Assembly: GCA_018701055.1 (NCBI GenBank)
Contig: JABIUH010000296.1
Coordinates: 1-13,138, forward strand
Source of the DNA: Woeseia sp.
Lineage (GTDB): Bacteria; Pseudomonadota; Gammaproteobacteria; Steroidobacterales; Woeseiaceae
Reading direction: 5' to 3'
Length of the DNA: 13,138 nucleotides
Shown here: in pieces, positions 1 to 7,141 of the stretch
Numbering within the stretch: the stretch's first letter is position 1
How the letters are laid out: each line of letters starts with the position of its first letter
The notes under the pieces: generated by a model
What the model was told of the DNA's origin: nothing
The model's input: only the letters and a program-made list of their open reading frames with translations
Databases searched by the model: none
Made by a program: the position numbers and the translations under genes

Positions 1-476
1 ACAGCGGTATTGCCGCCGCCAACAACGGCTACGTCCTTGTCGCGATAGAAGAACCCGTCGCAGGTTGCACAGGCAGACACGCCGCGACCTTTATAGGCTT
101 CTTCGGAATCCAGCCCGAGGTATTTGGCAGTCGCCCCGGTGGCAATAATGAGTGCGTCGCAGGTGTAGGTTGCGTAGTCGCCGGTCAGCTTAAAGGGGCT
201 GCTTGAAAGATCGGCCGCGTTAATATGGTCGTTAACGATTTCAACGTTGTAGCGTTCTACGTGTTTTTGCATGCGTGCCATCAAATCCGGACCCTGCAAG
301 CCTTCCACGTCGCCAGGCCAGTTGTCGACATCAGTCGTTGTCATTAACTGTCCACCGGGTTCGATGCCGCTCACAATCACAGGATTGAGATTGGCTCGCG
401 CCGCGTAGACGCCGGCGGCATATCCCGCTGGACCAGAGCCAAGGATAAGAACGCGGCAATGTTTTGTATCGCTCAT
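1..476 (-). CDS. trxB: Thioredoxin reductase, N-terminal part (partial, cut by window start)
   Basis: This is a cytoplasmic FAD enzyme that passes electrons from NADPH to thioredoxin. Translating the minus strand from the ATG at 474-476 gives 158 residues that stay open to the window edge. The start MSDTKHCRVLILGSGPAG contains the GxGPAG FAD-binding loop. It is followed by the family-typical segments PGGQLMTTTDVDNWPG and ATGATAKYLG, the redox-active CATC pair (60-71), and GGGNTA, the start of the NADPH-binding Rossmann motif. The C-terminal half lies outside the window. A GAAGG lies 10 bases upstream of the ATG. The gene is divergent from ftsK; in E. coli relatives lrp lies between the two, and here it does not. 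The identity is very secure because both nucleotide-binding motifs and the CxxC centre are present in the right order. Confidence 0.97.
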   Translation of the reverse strand, partial: MSDTKHCRVLILGSGPAGYAAGVYAARANLNPVIVSGIEPGGQLMTTTDVDNWPGDVEGLQGPDLMARMQKHVERYNVEIVNDHINAADLSSSPFKLTGDYATYTCDALIIATGATAKYLGLDSEEAYKGRGVSACATCDGFFYRDKDVAVVGGGNTA

Positions 477-778
477 GTATAATTTGCCTTCAAAGTATTC
501 GCCAGTCGGCGTCATGTGCATTTGTTCAAGCCATTCGAGATGCGCCCTGTTTGGGCGCGTTCAAGGTCTGAACGGGTGATCGGGTGAAAACTGAGAGGCA
601 AGTGTAGGGAAAATTTATTGCCTACGTAAGGGGTTGCGGCCTGCCTTGGCATCGGTATCAATTGCGACAATTGCTCCAGTGTCAGTTTGACCCTTATGCG
701 GAAAATGCGGATTGAGATAATGCGTTAAACGCTTTAATATCAATATTTTATATCACTTTATTAGTAGATTACATTAAG
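477..778. other. Divergent trxB/ftsK intergenic region with dyads
   Basis: This 302-base gap holds no convincing gene. It contains a hairpin of 6-bp arms, GCGCCC/GGGCGC (542-547 and 553-558, loop TGTTT). Immediately next to it is a 6-bp-arm dyad, CGTTCA/TGAACG (558-563 and 569-574). Two CAATTG words lie at 659-664 and 668-673. The part next to ftsK is AT-rich and carries the promoter listed separately. The hairpins lie about 65-100 bases upstream of trxB and could be control sites for it, but this is inference. No lrp-like reading frame is present. Confidence 0.6.
712..740 (+). promoter_or_regulatory. Candidate sigma-70 promoter of ftsK with dyad in the spacer
   Basis: TTGAGA at 712-717 matches five of six bases of the -35 consensus. 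After 17 bases comes TAATAT at 735-740 as a possible -10, which matches only four of six. The dyad GCGTTAAACGC (722-732) lies wholly inside the spacer, where a bound repressor would block polymerase. The start codon follows 38 bases after the -10. The assignment is by eye; the AT-rich stretch just downstream offers other -10 candidates. Confidence 0.45.
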
Positions 779-3097
779 ATGGCTCGAGCGAAAAATTCAC
801 GGCAACAACCGTCAAGGGTCTCTGCGCAAGTCGTTAAGACGTTACGCGAAGGGGCCTTTGCTGTCTTTATCGGGTTCGCGCTAATTCTCCTGGCAGCGCT
901 GTTGACCTACGATCCTGCGGATCCTGGATTCACACAGGCAAGCGGCGGCAGTGACATTCAAAATGGCATGGGTCGAATCGGTGCGTTTTTCGCCGACATG
1001 TTATTCAACCTATTTGGACGTCCGGCCTACTTGTTTGCGGTCATGGTGTTTTTCTTTGGCTGGATGATTTTTCGCGAACAGCAAACTCAGGAGCAATTTA
1101 CCCGTACGGATTATGCGCTGCGCTTTGGTGGATTTGTGGCCATGCTCATTACGAGTTGCGCGTTATCAACGCTGCACTTTTCGTCCGAAGGTTTTCGGGA
1201 GACGGCGGGCGGCATCGTCGGTCAGGTATTCGGTGACAACCTGGCCGACATGATGAAGCTGCTGGGCGCTAGCGTGTTGTTGTTTTTCCTGTGGATCGCA
1301 TCGGTATCGGTATTTATCGGCGTGTCTTGGCTGACGATCATGGATCGGGTCGGTCACTGGTGTTTGCTGGGATATGAGAGGGCTCAGGATAAGGTTGGCG
1401 AGATTCGTGATCGGGCGGAGGGCAAGCGGCAGCTTGCTGCGCGTCAGGATGTTTTCAAAAAAGAGAAAAAACGTACTGAAGGCCGCACTCCACCAAGAAT
1501 TGAACCCTCCATGGCGTCACTGGAACCGAGCGCGCGTGCTGAGGCAGAGCGTCAGGTGCCACTATTTGAGCCACCTTCTGAAGGCGAGCTGCCACCCCTT
1601 TCGTTATTGGACGATCCGGTCCCGCAGTCAAGCGGATTTTCGGAAGAATCGCTTGAAGCGATGTCGCGTCTGGTTGAGCTCAAACTGCGCGACTTTGGCA
1701 TCGAGGTTGAAGTCGTGTCGGTATCACCCGGACCCATTATTACGCGCTTTGAGCTTGACCCTGCGCCGGGCGTAAAAGTCAGCCAGATTTCGAATCTCTC
1801 AAAAGATCTGGCGCGTTCGCTGTCAGTTGTAAGCGTTCGCGTCGTTGAAGTGATCCCCGGTAGATCGTATATCGGTCTGGAAATACCAAACGAGAATCGC
1901 GAGATTGTCACACTCGGTGAAATTTTGAAGAGCAAGGCCTATGACGACATGGCCTCGCCACTCACTTTGGCGTTGGGCAAGGATATCGGTGGTAAGTCGG
2001 TCGTCGCCGACTTGTCGCGCATGCCGCACTTGTTAATTGCAGGTACGACTGGGTCGGGAAAATCGGTGGCAATCAATGCGATGGTGTTGAGTCTTTTGTA
2101 CAAAGCCAAGCCGGAGCATGTTCGCCTGATCATGGTCGATCCAAAAATGCTCGAGTTGTCCGTGTATGAGGGAATTCCACACTTGTTGGCGCCGGTGGTG
2201 ACGGATATGAAAGAGGCCGCCAACGCGTTGCGTTGGTGTGTTGGCGAAATGGATCGACGCTACCGACTCATGGCCGCGCTGGGCGTACGAAATATCGGGG
2301 GTTACAACCGCAAGGTCAAAGATGCGATTGACGCCGGTGAACCGCTGCCCGATCCAACGTGGAAGCCGCCTGAATTTGATGATCCGGAAAAGATTATTGA
2401 GCATCCGACCCTGGAGCCGTTGCCGTTCATCGTCATCATCATTGATGAGCTCGCCGACATGATGATGATGGTTGGCAAAAAAGTGGAGGAGCTCATTGCT
2501 CGATTGGCGCAAAAGGCGCGGGCGTCGGGTATACACATGTTGCTGGCGACGCAACGACCTTCAGTTGATGTCATCACTGGATTGATCAAAGCGAATATCC
2601 CGACGCGTATCGCTTTTCAGGTATCGGCAAAGGTCGATTCTCGAACAATCCTCGATCAAATGGGTGCAGAAAATCTGCTTGGGCATGGAGATATGCTTTA
2701 TTTGCCGCCGGGCACCTCTCTGCCAACACGCGTGCATGGTGCGTTTGTGGCCGATCACGAGGTCCATGCGGTGGTCCGCAATTTGAAAAAATCCGGCGCA
2801 CCGCGCTATATCGATGAAATTCTTGATGCTCCGTCGAGTCTAACCCCAGGACTGACCGGTATTGATGCGGCGCCTCCAGGATTAATTGATGCAGAGCAAG
2901 ACCCACTTTATGACCAGGCCGTGCAAGTAGTGATGGATACCCGCAAGGCATCGATTTCGGGTGTGCAACGCCGACTGAAGATCGGTTACAACCGTGCGGC
3001 TCGAATGGTTGAGTCGATGGAGGAGGCCGGTTTGGTCGGTCCACTGCAATCAAACGGCGCTAGAGAAATTCTGGTGCCTATTCCTGGGAAGGACTAG
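779..3097 (+). CDS. ftsK: DNA translocase FtsK
   Basis: This septum-anchored, ATP-driven DNA pump clears chromosome termini and activates XerCD recombination at dif. The 772-residue product has four hydrophobic membrane segments (about 25-44, 76-98, 114-133 and 160-186). A short charged linker follows (about 200-290), much shorter than the several-hundred-residue linker of E. coli FtsK. The motor domain comes next, with Walker A GTTGSGKS at 422-429, Walker B IVIIIDELAD at 551-560, and the conserved LATQRPSVDVITGLIKANIP segment near 589. A C-terminal winged-helix gamma domain (about 705-770, KASISGVQRRLKIGYNRAAR), which in the family reads KOPS sites, completes it. The ATG at 779 has no strong Shine-Dalgarno sequence, but the protein begins as expected. 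It is the first gene of the block and lolA follows after 4 bases. Identity is secure. Confidence 0.98.
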   Translation: MARAKNSRQQPSRVSAQVVKTLREGAFAVFIGFALILLAALLTYDPADPGFTQASGGSDIQNGMGRIGAFFADMLFNLFGRPAYLFAVMVFFFGWMIFREQQTQEQFTRTDYALRFGGFVAMLITSCALSTLHFSSEGFRETAGGIVGQVFGDNLADMMKLLGASVLLFFLWIASVSVFIGVSWLTIMDRVGHWCLLGYERAQDKVGEIRDRAEGKRQLAARQDVFKKEKKRTEGRTPPRIEPSMASLEPSARAEAERQVPLFEPPSEGELPPLSLLDDPVPQSSGFSEESLEAMSRLVELKLRDFGIEVEVVSVSPGPIITRFELDPAPGVKVSQISNLSKDLARSLSVVSVRVVEVIPGRSYIGLEIPNENREIVTLGEILKSKAYDDMASPLTLALGKDIGGKSVVADLSRMPHLLIAGTTGSGKSVAINAMVLSLLYKAKPEHVRLIMVDPKMLELSVYEGIPHLLAPVVTDMKEAANALRWCVGEMDRRYRLMAALGVRNIGGYNRKVKDAIDAGEPLPDPTWKPPEFDDPEKIIEHPTLEPLPFIVIIIDELADMMMMVGKKVEELIARLAQKARASGIHMLLATQRPSVDVITGLIKANIPTRIAFQVSAKVDSRTILDQMGAENLLGHGDMLYLPPGTSLPTRVHGAFVADHEVHAVVRNLKKSGAPRYIDEILDAPSSLTPGLTGIDAAPPGLIDAEQDPLYDQAVQVVMDTRKASISGVQRRLKIGYNRAARMVESMEEAGLVGPLQSNGAREILVPIPGKD

Positions 3098-3101
3098 CAT
3101 T

Positions 3102-3770
3102 TTGAACATTCTCTCCAAAGGGTCATTGTGCGTGGCGATTATTCTTGGTTGCTCGCCTGCGAGCTATACACAAACAGTCGAAAGGGATGACGGCAGGCAG
3201 TTGGTCGAAGACTTCCTAAACAATGTCATCACCATGACCGGTCGCTTTGAGCAGCAACTTGTAGATGCAGATGCCGAACTAATAGAGGAATCGTCTGGAA
3301 CACTCGACATTCACAGGCCCGGACAGTTTCGCTGGTCCTATTTTGATCCGTACCAACAAATGTTGATTGCGGATGGACTGAATATTTGGAGTTACGACGT
3401 CGATCTTGAGCAAGTAACGGTTAAGAACCAGGCCGCGTCATTGAGCAGTACGCCAGCCGTTCTTCTGGGTGGTTCAAGTGATGTATTGAACGACTTCGAC
3501 TATGTAGGAAGTTTTGCAGATAGAGGAACGGTTTGGGTTCGACTTCGCCCCAAAAATACGGACAATGGCTTCAACAAGGTCGAACTCGGATTTACTGATC
3601 GAAAATTAACGCGAATGTTGTTTGCCGACAATCTCGAGCAGACAACGTTAATTGCTTTATTTGACGTTGTTGTTAATGAGCCGATTGATGCCGCACATTT
3701 TGCTTTTGAACCTCCCGCTGGCGTTGACGTTGTCGGCACGCCGATTGTTGCCGAATCAGTCGATAACTAG
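3102..3770 (+). CDS. lolA: Outer-membrane lipoprotein carrier LolA
   Basis: LolA is the periplasmic chaperone that takes lipoproteins from LolCDE to LolB. I place the start at TTG 3102, since GGGAAGGA (3086-3093) lies just upstream. The longer open frame back to 2994 would run through the ftsK end and spoil the signal peptide. The 222-residue product starts MNILSKGSLCVAIILGCSPA, a signal peptide. The mature part carries the family core: GRFEQQLVDADAELIEESSG, then RPGQFRWSY, then QQMLIADGLNIWSYDVDLEQVTV. An ILGC sequence in the signal region resembles a poor lipobox, but LolA is normally soluble, so I treat it as chance. The stop TAG (3768-3770) is supplied by the CTAG end of the repeat element that begins at 3767. 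Identity is secure; the start is likely. Confidence 0.93.
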   Translation: MNILSKGSLCVAIILGCSPASYTQTVERDDGRQLVEDFLNNVITMTGRFEQQLVDADAELIEESSGTLDIHRPGQFRWSYFDPYQQMLIADGLNIWSYDVDLEQVTVKNQAASLSSTPAVLLGGSSDVLNDFDYVGSFADRGTVWVRLRPKNTDNGFNKVELGFTDRKLTRMLFADNLEQTTLIALFDVVVNEPIDAAHFAFEPPAGVDVVGTPIVAESVDN

Positions 3771-3801
3771 TGGTCCACCAAGGTAGGTTTGATGGGTTCA
3801 G
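3767..3801 (+). repeat. Left 35-bp terminal inverted repeat
   Basis: This is the exact reverse complement of 4001-4035. It includes the lolA stop codon at 3768-3770, so the outer end of the repeat is also coding sequence. Confidence 0.95.
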
Positions 3802-3898
3802 CGAGTTGTGAAGCAGTTGCCCGCTAGGCGCGTCTCGCCGGTAATGGCTTGTCCTTGCCAAGAGGCGCAACAACGCGGACGACTGCTTCACGACTCGC
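3801..3898 (+). repeat. Internal hairpin A of the element, with two G-U pairs
   Basis: The arms 3801-3819 and 3880-3898 pair over 19 bp with only two non-Watson-Crick positions. Both (3807 with 3892, and 3818 with 3881) are U-G pairs in top-strand RNA, and would be A-C mismatches on the other strand. The 60-base inner part can pair further, imperfectly (for example GGC and CTTG against GCC and CAAG words around 3847-3862). Confidence 0.8.
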
Positions 3899-3905
3899 CC
3901 GAAGG

Positions 3906-4001
3906 GAGCCCCCCGGATGATCCAAGCCAGCGTTGCAGCCCTTGTAAAGGACACGCCATTCACTGCGGACTGCGCCTTGTCTTGGATCATCCGGGGGGCT
4001 C
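3906..4001 (+). repeat. Internal hairpin B of the element
   Basis: The arms 3906-3926 and 3981-4001 are perfectly complementary over 21 bp and contain a six-C/six-G run. The 54-base inner region has only partial further pairing. The last base of the right arm is also the first base of the right terminal repeat, so the hairpin stacks directly on the terminal stem. Confidence 0.9.
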
Positions 4002-4035
4002 TGAACCCATCAAACCTACCTTGGTGGACCACTAG
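4001..4035 (-). repeat. Right 35-bp terminal inverted repeat
   Basis: This is the exact reverse complement of 3767-3801. Its last bases TAG (4033-4035) directly precede the GTG of the VanZ-like gene. Its GGTGGA (4023-4028) could act as a ribosome-binding site for that gene, seven bases from the GTG. Confidence 0.95.
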
Positions 4036-4440
4036 GTGCTGCCACTTCAGTACCAACGACGATGGAAGATCGCCGGCGTTTTGTTATTGATTGCGGTGCT
4101 GGCGGTTGCGATGGCGCCCGCATTATTCCCGTGGTCGGGCACCGGCTCACCCTGGCTAATGCTCTCTGATAAGTGGCTGCATGGTATTATGTTCGCATCC
4201 ATGGTGGTCTGGTATTCAGGCCAATATGCGCGCCGTTCATACTGGTTTCTCGCTTTGGGCTTATTGGCTTTCGGATTGTTGATCGAATTTTGTCAGTCGT
4301 TAGTATCCTATCGAACCGCTGATTCCGGTGATTTGATTGCCGATATTTTGGGCATTCTGGTCGGCCTCGCAATTGCTCTGGTCGGTCTGGGTGGTTGGAG
4401 TGCCCGCGTCGAATCCTGGTTGCAATCGAAACATGGCTGA
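4036..4440 (+). CDS. VanZ-like small membrane protein
   Basis: The 134-residue integral membrane protein has hydrophobic segments near 11-31, 50-60, 68-88 and 99-119. The signature of the VanZ-like family is present in order: SDKWLH (44-49), the acidic/polar pair E84 and Q87 in IEFCQ, then R93, D96, D99 and the GILVG tail (106-110). VanZ itself gives low-level teicoplanin resistance; most family members have no known role, so no resistance function is claimed. The only in-frame initiator near the 5' end is GTG at 4036, directly after a TAG contributed by the inserted element. It overlaps rarA by 8 bases, which suggests coupled translation. It lies between lolA and rarA, which are direct neighbours in E. 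coli. The start might have been displaced by the insertion. The family call is good, the function unknown. Confidence 0.8.
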   Translation: MLPLQYQRRWKIAGVLLLIAVLAVAMAPALFPWSGTGSPWLMLSDKWLHGIMFASMVVWYSGQYARRSYWFLALGLLAFGLLIEFCQSLVSYRTADSGDLIADILGILVGLAIALVGLGGWSARVESWLQSKHG

Positions 4441-5794
4441 TCTGTTCGAAAAAGAACCGATAGAAGACAACCTTGGCGCTGACCAGAATCGCCCTCTAGC
4501 TGATCGGGCGCGGCCTGGTTCACTGGACGGTTTCTTCGGACAGGAGCATTTGCTGGCGGACGGGAAACCACTGCGCGTCGCTATTGAGCAGGGCCGAGCG
4601 CATTCAATGATCTTCTGGGGTCCGCCAGGAACCGGTAAGACGACCTTGGCGCGCATGATCGCCAATACCACGGACGCTCATTTCATTGGCTTGTCCGCAG
4701 TCATGGCAGGCATCAAGGAAGTGCGGGCGGCTGTCCAGGAAGCGAAAGAGTACCGAGAGGTCTATGACAAGCGGACCGTCCTATTCCTCGACGAGGTTCA
4801 CCGTTTCAATAAGTCGCAACAAGATGCATTTCTTCCTTACGTCGAAGACGGAACGCTGACCTTCATTGGCGCGACCACTGAAAATCCATCGTTCGAACTG
4901 AATAACGCTTTGCTATCTCGCGCGCGAGTTTATGTCCTGAAATCGCTCGAGCAGACATCGCTTGCGGCAGTCTTGAATAAGGCGTTGCTCGATCCAGCGC
5001 TTGGATTGGCAGCAGATGGTGTCACGTTGGAAGAAGAGGCTGGCGAGTTAATTACGATGGCTGCGGATGGCGATGCGCGTCGTGCGCTGAATCTGCTTGA
5101 GCTGGCTGCAGATTTGGCGCCGGAAGATGACGGTAAGCGTGTTATCACCGTGGCTATTGCGAAAGAAATTGCTCAGGGCAGTCGGCGTCGATTCGATAAA
5201 AAGGGTGAGTATTTTTACGATCAAATTTCTGCCCTGCACAAGTCCGTGCGGGGTTCGAATCCGGATGCATCGTTGTATTGGCTGATGCGTATGCTGGATG
5301 GTGGTTGCGATCCACTCTATGTCGCCCGCCGGATCATTCGTATGGCATCCGAGGATATCGGCAACGCGGATCCGCGCGCGCTGCGGTTGTGTTTGGATGC
5401 GGCGGAGACCTACGAGCGCCTCGGAAGTCCTGAGGGCGAATTGGCTATTGCTCAGGCGGTGGTTTTCATGGCGTGCGCCGCGAAAAGTAATGCTGTCTAC
5501 GAGGCAGCGAAGTTCGCCGCTGCGGATGTACAAAAATTTGGAACGCTGGATGTCCCGATGCATTTACGAAATGCGCCGACCTCCCTGATGCAAGACCTGG
5601 GCTACGGGGCCGATTATCGCTACGCGCACGATGAAGAGGATGGATTCGCAGCCGGCGAAACGTACTTTCCCGACGACATGCCAGCCGGTAAGTATTATCA
5701 TCCCGTGCCTCGCGGTCTTGAATTAAAGATTGGCGATAAATTGGCCGACATTGCCAGACGCAACGAACAACACAAAGATCCGAAAAATGATTGA
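4433..5794 (+). CDS. rarA: Replication-associated recombination protein A (MgsA/WRNIP1-type AAA+ ATPase)
   Basis: This clamp-loader-like ATPase acts at stalled replication forks and interacts with SSB in characterised bacteria. The 453-residue product contains Walker A GPPGTGKT (63-70), Walker B VLFLDE (116-121) within the RarA-typical VLFLDEVHRFNKSQQDAFLP, sensor-1 GATTENPSFELN (146-157) and an arginine-finger segment LLSRAR (160-165). The C-terminal tetramerisation part has the hallmark DPLYVARRIIRMASEDIGNADPR-type sequence and ends with HLRNAPT, Y(R)YAHD and GKYYHPVPRG. I start it at ATG 4433 because upstream codons only read through the vanZ-like gene in another frame, and MADLFE is a natural N-terminus. 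No strong Shine-Dalgarno sequence is seen, so translation probably depends on coupling to the upstream gene. It overlaps serS by 8 bases. Length is normal for the family. Confidence 0.97.
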   Translation: MADLFEKEPIEDNLGADQNRPLADRARPGSLDGFFGQEHLLADGKPLRVAIEQGRAHSMIFWGPPGTGKTTLARMIANTTDAHFIGLSAVMAGIKEVRAAVQEAKEYREVYDKRTVLFLDEVHRFNKSQQDAFLPYVEDGTLTFIGATTENPSFELNNALLSRARVYVLKSLEQTSLAAVLNKALLDPALGLAADGVTLEEEAGELITMAADGDARRALNLLELAADLAPEDDGKRVITVAIAKEIAQGSRRRFDKKGEYFYDQISALHKSVRGSNPDASLYWLMRMLDGGCDPLYVARRIIRMASEDIGNADPRALRLCLDAAETYERLGSPEGELAIAQAVVFMACAAKSNAVYEAAKFAAADVQKFGTLDVPMHLRNAPTSLMQDLGYGADYRYAHDEEDGFAAGETYFPDDMPAGKYYHPVPRGLELKIGDKLADIARRNEQHKDPKND

Positions 5795-7067
5795 TCCAAA
5801 ACTTCTTCGCTCCTCCCCTGACGACGTCGCTGGTAATTTGGCACGTCGCAATTTTGACTTCGATGTTGCTGCTTACGCGGCATTGGAAGAACGTCGTAAG
5901 TCGGTACAAGTCGAGGTTGAGAATCTTCGTTCGGAACGTAACAGCCGTTCCAAGAATATTGGCAAGGAGAAAGCAGCAGGAGAGGATATCGCGCCATTGT
6001 TGGCAGCGGTTGAAGACCTTGGTGCACGACTTGAAACAGCGGGTAACGAACTGGAGGGCGTGCAAGCGGAGCTTAATGAGGTTGAGCTTGGATTGCCCAA
6101 TTTGTTGCATGACGATGTGCCGGTGGGCGTTGACGAGGCCGATAACGCGGAAGTACATCGGTGGGGCGAGCCCAGACAGTTTGATTTTGCGCCGCTCGAT
6201 CACGTTGAACTTGGCGCAAACCTCGGCATGTTGGATTTCGAAGCAGCAGCGAAAATTTCGGGTTCTCGTTTTGCCATTATGCAAGGACCATTAGCGAGAC
6301 TGCAGAGAGCATTGATTCAACTCATGCTCGATACGCATACGGTTGACCACGGGTATAAGGAAGTTTATGTTCCTTACATCGTGAAATCAGAGGCGTTAAT
6401 CGGAACAGGCCAACTACCTAAATTCGAGAACGATCAGTTCAAGACGAATGATGATCCACCGTTCTATTTGATTCCAACTGCTGAAGTGCCGGTGACGAAC
6501 CTCGCTCGTGAACGAATAATAGAAGCGACCGATATGCCAATGAAATACGTTGCGCATACACCTTGTTTTCGATCTGAGGCGGGATCCCATGGCCGGGATA
6601 CGCGCGGCATGATACGCCAGCATCAATTCGAAAAAGTTGAGCTTGTGCAAATGGTAGAGCCGGGGTCATCAGATGCCGCGCTTGAAGAACTGACCGGCCA
6701 TGCACAGGTCATTCTTGAGAAGCTTGAGTTGCCCTATCGAAAAGTTATTTTGTGTTCTGGAGATGTTGGTTTCGGCTCTCACAAAACTTACGATCTCGAA
6801 GTGTGGCTGCCGGGTCAAGAGGCGTACCGAGAAATTTCATCGTGTAGTAGTTACGCTGACTTTCAGGCGCGAAGAATGCAGGCGCGCTGGAGAAATCCTG
6901 ATACAGGCAAACCTGAACTCATTCACACACTGAATGGCTCTGGGCTTGCAGCAGGGCGAGCATTGATTGCCGTGATGGAGAACTATCAACAAGCGGATGG
7001 GAGTATCAACGTGCCAGCCGTTTTGCAGCCTTACATGGGTGGCATTGACAAGCTCGCAGTGTCTTAA
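5787..7067 (+). CDS. serS: Seryl-tRNA synthetase
   Basis: This class II aminoacyl-tRNA synthetase charges tRNA-Ser (and tRNA-Sec where present). The 426-residue product is close to the usual 425-430. The N-terminal long coiled-coil arm that grips the tRNA spans about 27-100. The catalytic domain shows the TAEVPVTN substrate loop (TxE, 231-238). Motif 2 starts at FRSEAG (261), with GRDTRGMIRQHQFEKVE at 269-285, and motif 3 is NGSGLAAGRALIAVMENYQ (383-401). The ATG at 5787 overlaps the rarA stop (8 bases), and the frame upstream belongs to rarA, so this start is preferred. It is the last gene of the co-directional block and is followed by a strong hairpin terminator. Nothing is odd in the sequence. 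Confidence 0.98.
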   Translation: MIDPKLLRSSPDDVAGNLARRNFDFDVAAYAALEERRKSVQVEVENLRSERNSRSKNIGKEKAAGEDIAPLLAAVEDLGARLETAGNELEGVQAELNEVELGLPNLLHDDVPVGVDEADNAEVHRWGEPRQFDFAPLDHVELGANLGMLDFEAAAKISGSRFAIMQGPLARLQRALIQLMLDTHTVDHGYKEVYVPYIVKSEALIGTGQLPKFENDQFKTNDDPPFYLIPTAEVPVTNLARERIIEATDMPMKYVAHTPCFRSEAGSHGRDTRGMIRQHQFEKVELVQMVEPGSSDAALEELTGHAQVILEKLELPYRKVILCSGDVGFGSHKTYDLEVWLPGQEAYREISSCSSYADFQARRMQARWRNPDTGKPELIHTLNGSGLAAGRALIAVMENYQQADGSINVPAVLQPYMGGIDKLAVS

Positions 7068-7082
7068 CGAGTAATCATTTTC

Positions 7083-7126
7083 GCAACACAAAAAAAACCG
7101 ATCTGACGACCGGTTTTTTTTGTTGC
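7083..7126. terminator. Bidirectional intrinsic terminator between serS and the BI-1 gene
   Basis: The stem AAAAAAAACCG (7090-7100) pairs with CGGTTTTTTTT (7111-7121) around a 10-base loop, and the flanking GCAACA/TGTTGC extends it. The U-tract follows the GC core in both directions. It starts 16 bases after the serS stop and lies 16 bases beyond the stop of the convergent minus-strand gene, so it can serve both. Confidence 0.9.
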
Positions 7127-7141
7127 TTAGTGTTTAACGAA

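Larger units (their letters stand above)
3767..4035. mobile_element. MITE-like palindromic element with three-way-junction fold
   Basis: This 269-base element is bounded by perfect 35-bp terminal inverted repeats (3767-3801 and 4001-4035, outer end CTAGTGGTCCACCAAGG). Inside lie two further hairpins. Hairpin A has 19-bp arms at 3801-3819 and 3880-3898. Hairpin B has perfect 21-bp arms at 3906-3926 and 3981-4001 (GAGCCCCCCGGATGATCCAAG-type sequence). The termini plus A and B make a three-armed fold covering most of the element. There is no transposase, and the short frames within it look accidental. CTAG at both ends could be a 4-bp target duplication (it fits the YTAR target known for the IS5 group) or just part of the repeat. 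A TA duplication of the Tc1/mariner type is equally compatible. It separates lolA from the VanZ-like gene. The structure is directly visible; mobility is inferred. Confidence 0.75.

Noticed and set aside
2033..2554. Minus-strand 173-residue open frame opposite ftsK
   Set aside because: It is antisense to the FtsK motor domain, with a His/Arg/Gln-rich composition typical of shadow frames.
3808..4035. Plus-strand 75-residue frame inside the element
   Set aside because: It consists of hairpin arms and ends on the CTAG terminus; composition is not protein-like and there is no ribosome site.
3767..4035. Integron attC site
   Set aside because: The ends do not show the GTTRRRY/RYYYAAC core boxes, there is no cassette array or integrase, and the long perfect terminal repeats are unlike attC.
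3673..4056. Minus-strand 127-residue open frame across the lolA end and the repeat element
   Set aside because: It runs antisense to lolA and through the inverted repeats; it arises from the palindromic sequence and has no ribosome site.
5466..6284. Minus-strand 272-residue open frame opposite rarA/serS
   Set aside because: It lies wholly antisense to two secure housekeeping genes, spans their overlap, and its product looks like no protein.
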